From Candidatus Omnitrophota bacterium (GTDB lineage Bacteria > Omnitrophota > Gorgyraeia > Tantalellales > Tantalellaceae): DNA of 6,670 nt. The translations under genes were made by a program, and so were the position numbers. Position 1 is the first letter of the stretch. Each line of letters starts with the position of its first letter. A model generated the notes under the pieces. It was not told where the DNA came from. It made no database searches and worked only from the letters and a program-made list of their open reading frames with translations. Location: the NCBI GenBank assembly GCA_028717825.1, contig JAQUNB010000065.1, forward strand, positions 1-6,670. The letters are read 5' to 3'. Shown in pieces: positions 6,575 through 6,670 of the stretch.

Positions 6575-6670
6575 GGTGTTTCCCCTTTCCTCCTGTTAAA
6601 ACAAAGCGTGCCCATAAAACTTGTTAATTGGTTTCTCCGTTTGTTTTTCATTCTTATGGAAAGAGTATAC
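6575..6670 (-). promoter_or_regulatory. Leader of the barrel-pstS operon with possible -10 at the window edge
   Basis: This is the sequence upstream of the barrel gene. At the far end, TATACT (6669-6664 on the minus strand) is a near-consensus -10 about 90 nt before the ATG; its -35 and any Pho box would be outside the window. The leader has an 8-bp inverted repeat, AAAACAAA (6598-6605) with TTTGTTTT (6640-6647), of unclear meaning. It also has two purine-rich candidate ribosome binding sites, AGGAGG at 6589-6594 and AAGGGG at 6582-6587. The closer one has the better spacing. Confidence 0.35.

Overview
The window looks like bacterial chromosome from a Gram-negative-type organism. It has a periplasmic binding protein without a lipobox and a small signal-peptide protein that ends in Phe and looks like an outer-membrane beta-barrel. 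All four protein genes lie on the minus strand and have good Shine-Dalgarno sequences. Base composition is moderate (mid-40s % GC by eye). The mix of a very long multi-PAS kinase, a DUF2490-like barrel and a short-type PstS resembles what I associate with deep-branching Gram-negative lineages such as Omnitrophota or deltaproteobacterial groups. That placement is an inference with low confidence.

Reading in the direction of transcription (right to left): 6575-6670 is a leader with a ribosome binding site and a possible -10 at the window edge. 5924-6574 encodes a secreted beta-barrel candidate (DUF2490-like). After a 26-bp gap, 5043-5897 encodes a short-type phosphate-binding protein (PstS) with a GTG start. 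These two are probably one operon. No pstC, pstA, pstB or phoU is visible in the window.

4628-5042 is a 415-bp gene-free region, unusually rich in dyad structure. It holds a 110-bp element with 15-bp terminal inverted repeats and imperfect flanking direct repeats (MITE-like or structured RNA), a promoter-like dyad, a 13-bp perfect stem with a 15-nt loop, and a consensus TATAAT box leading to the kinase.

452-4627 encodes a 1391-residue sensor histidine kinase: eight predicted membrane helices, seven tandem PAS/PAC modules and an intact HisKA/HATPase_c core. After 127 bp that contain a period-7 inverted repeat, a response regulator begins at 324 and runs off the left edge. The kinase and regulator probably form a two-component pair. 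Whether that pair controls the phosphate genes cannot be told from the window.

I did not find a clearly new multi-gene system. The strongest leads are the structured intergenic element at 4850-4959, the unusual kinase architecture with an internal PAS duplication and a Cys-cluster PAS, and the DUF2490-PstS pairing.
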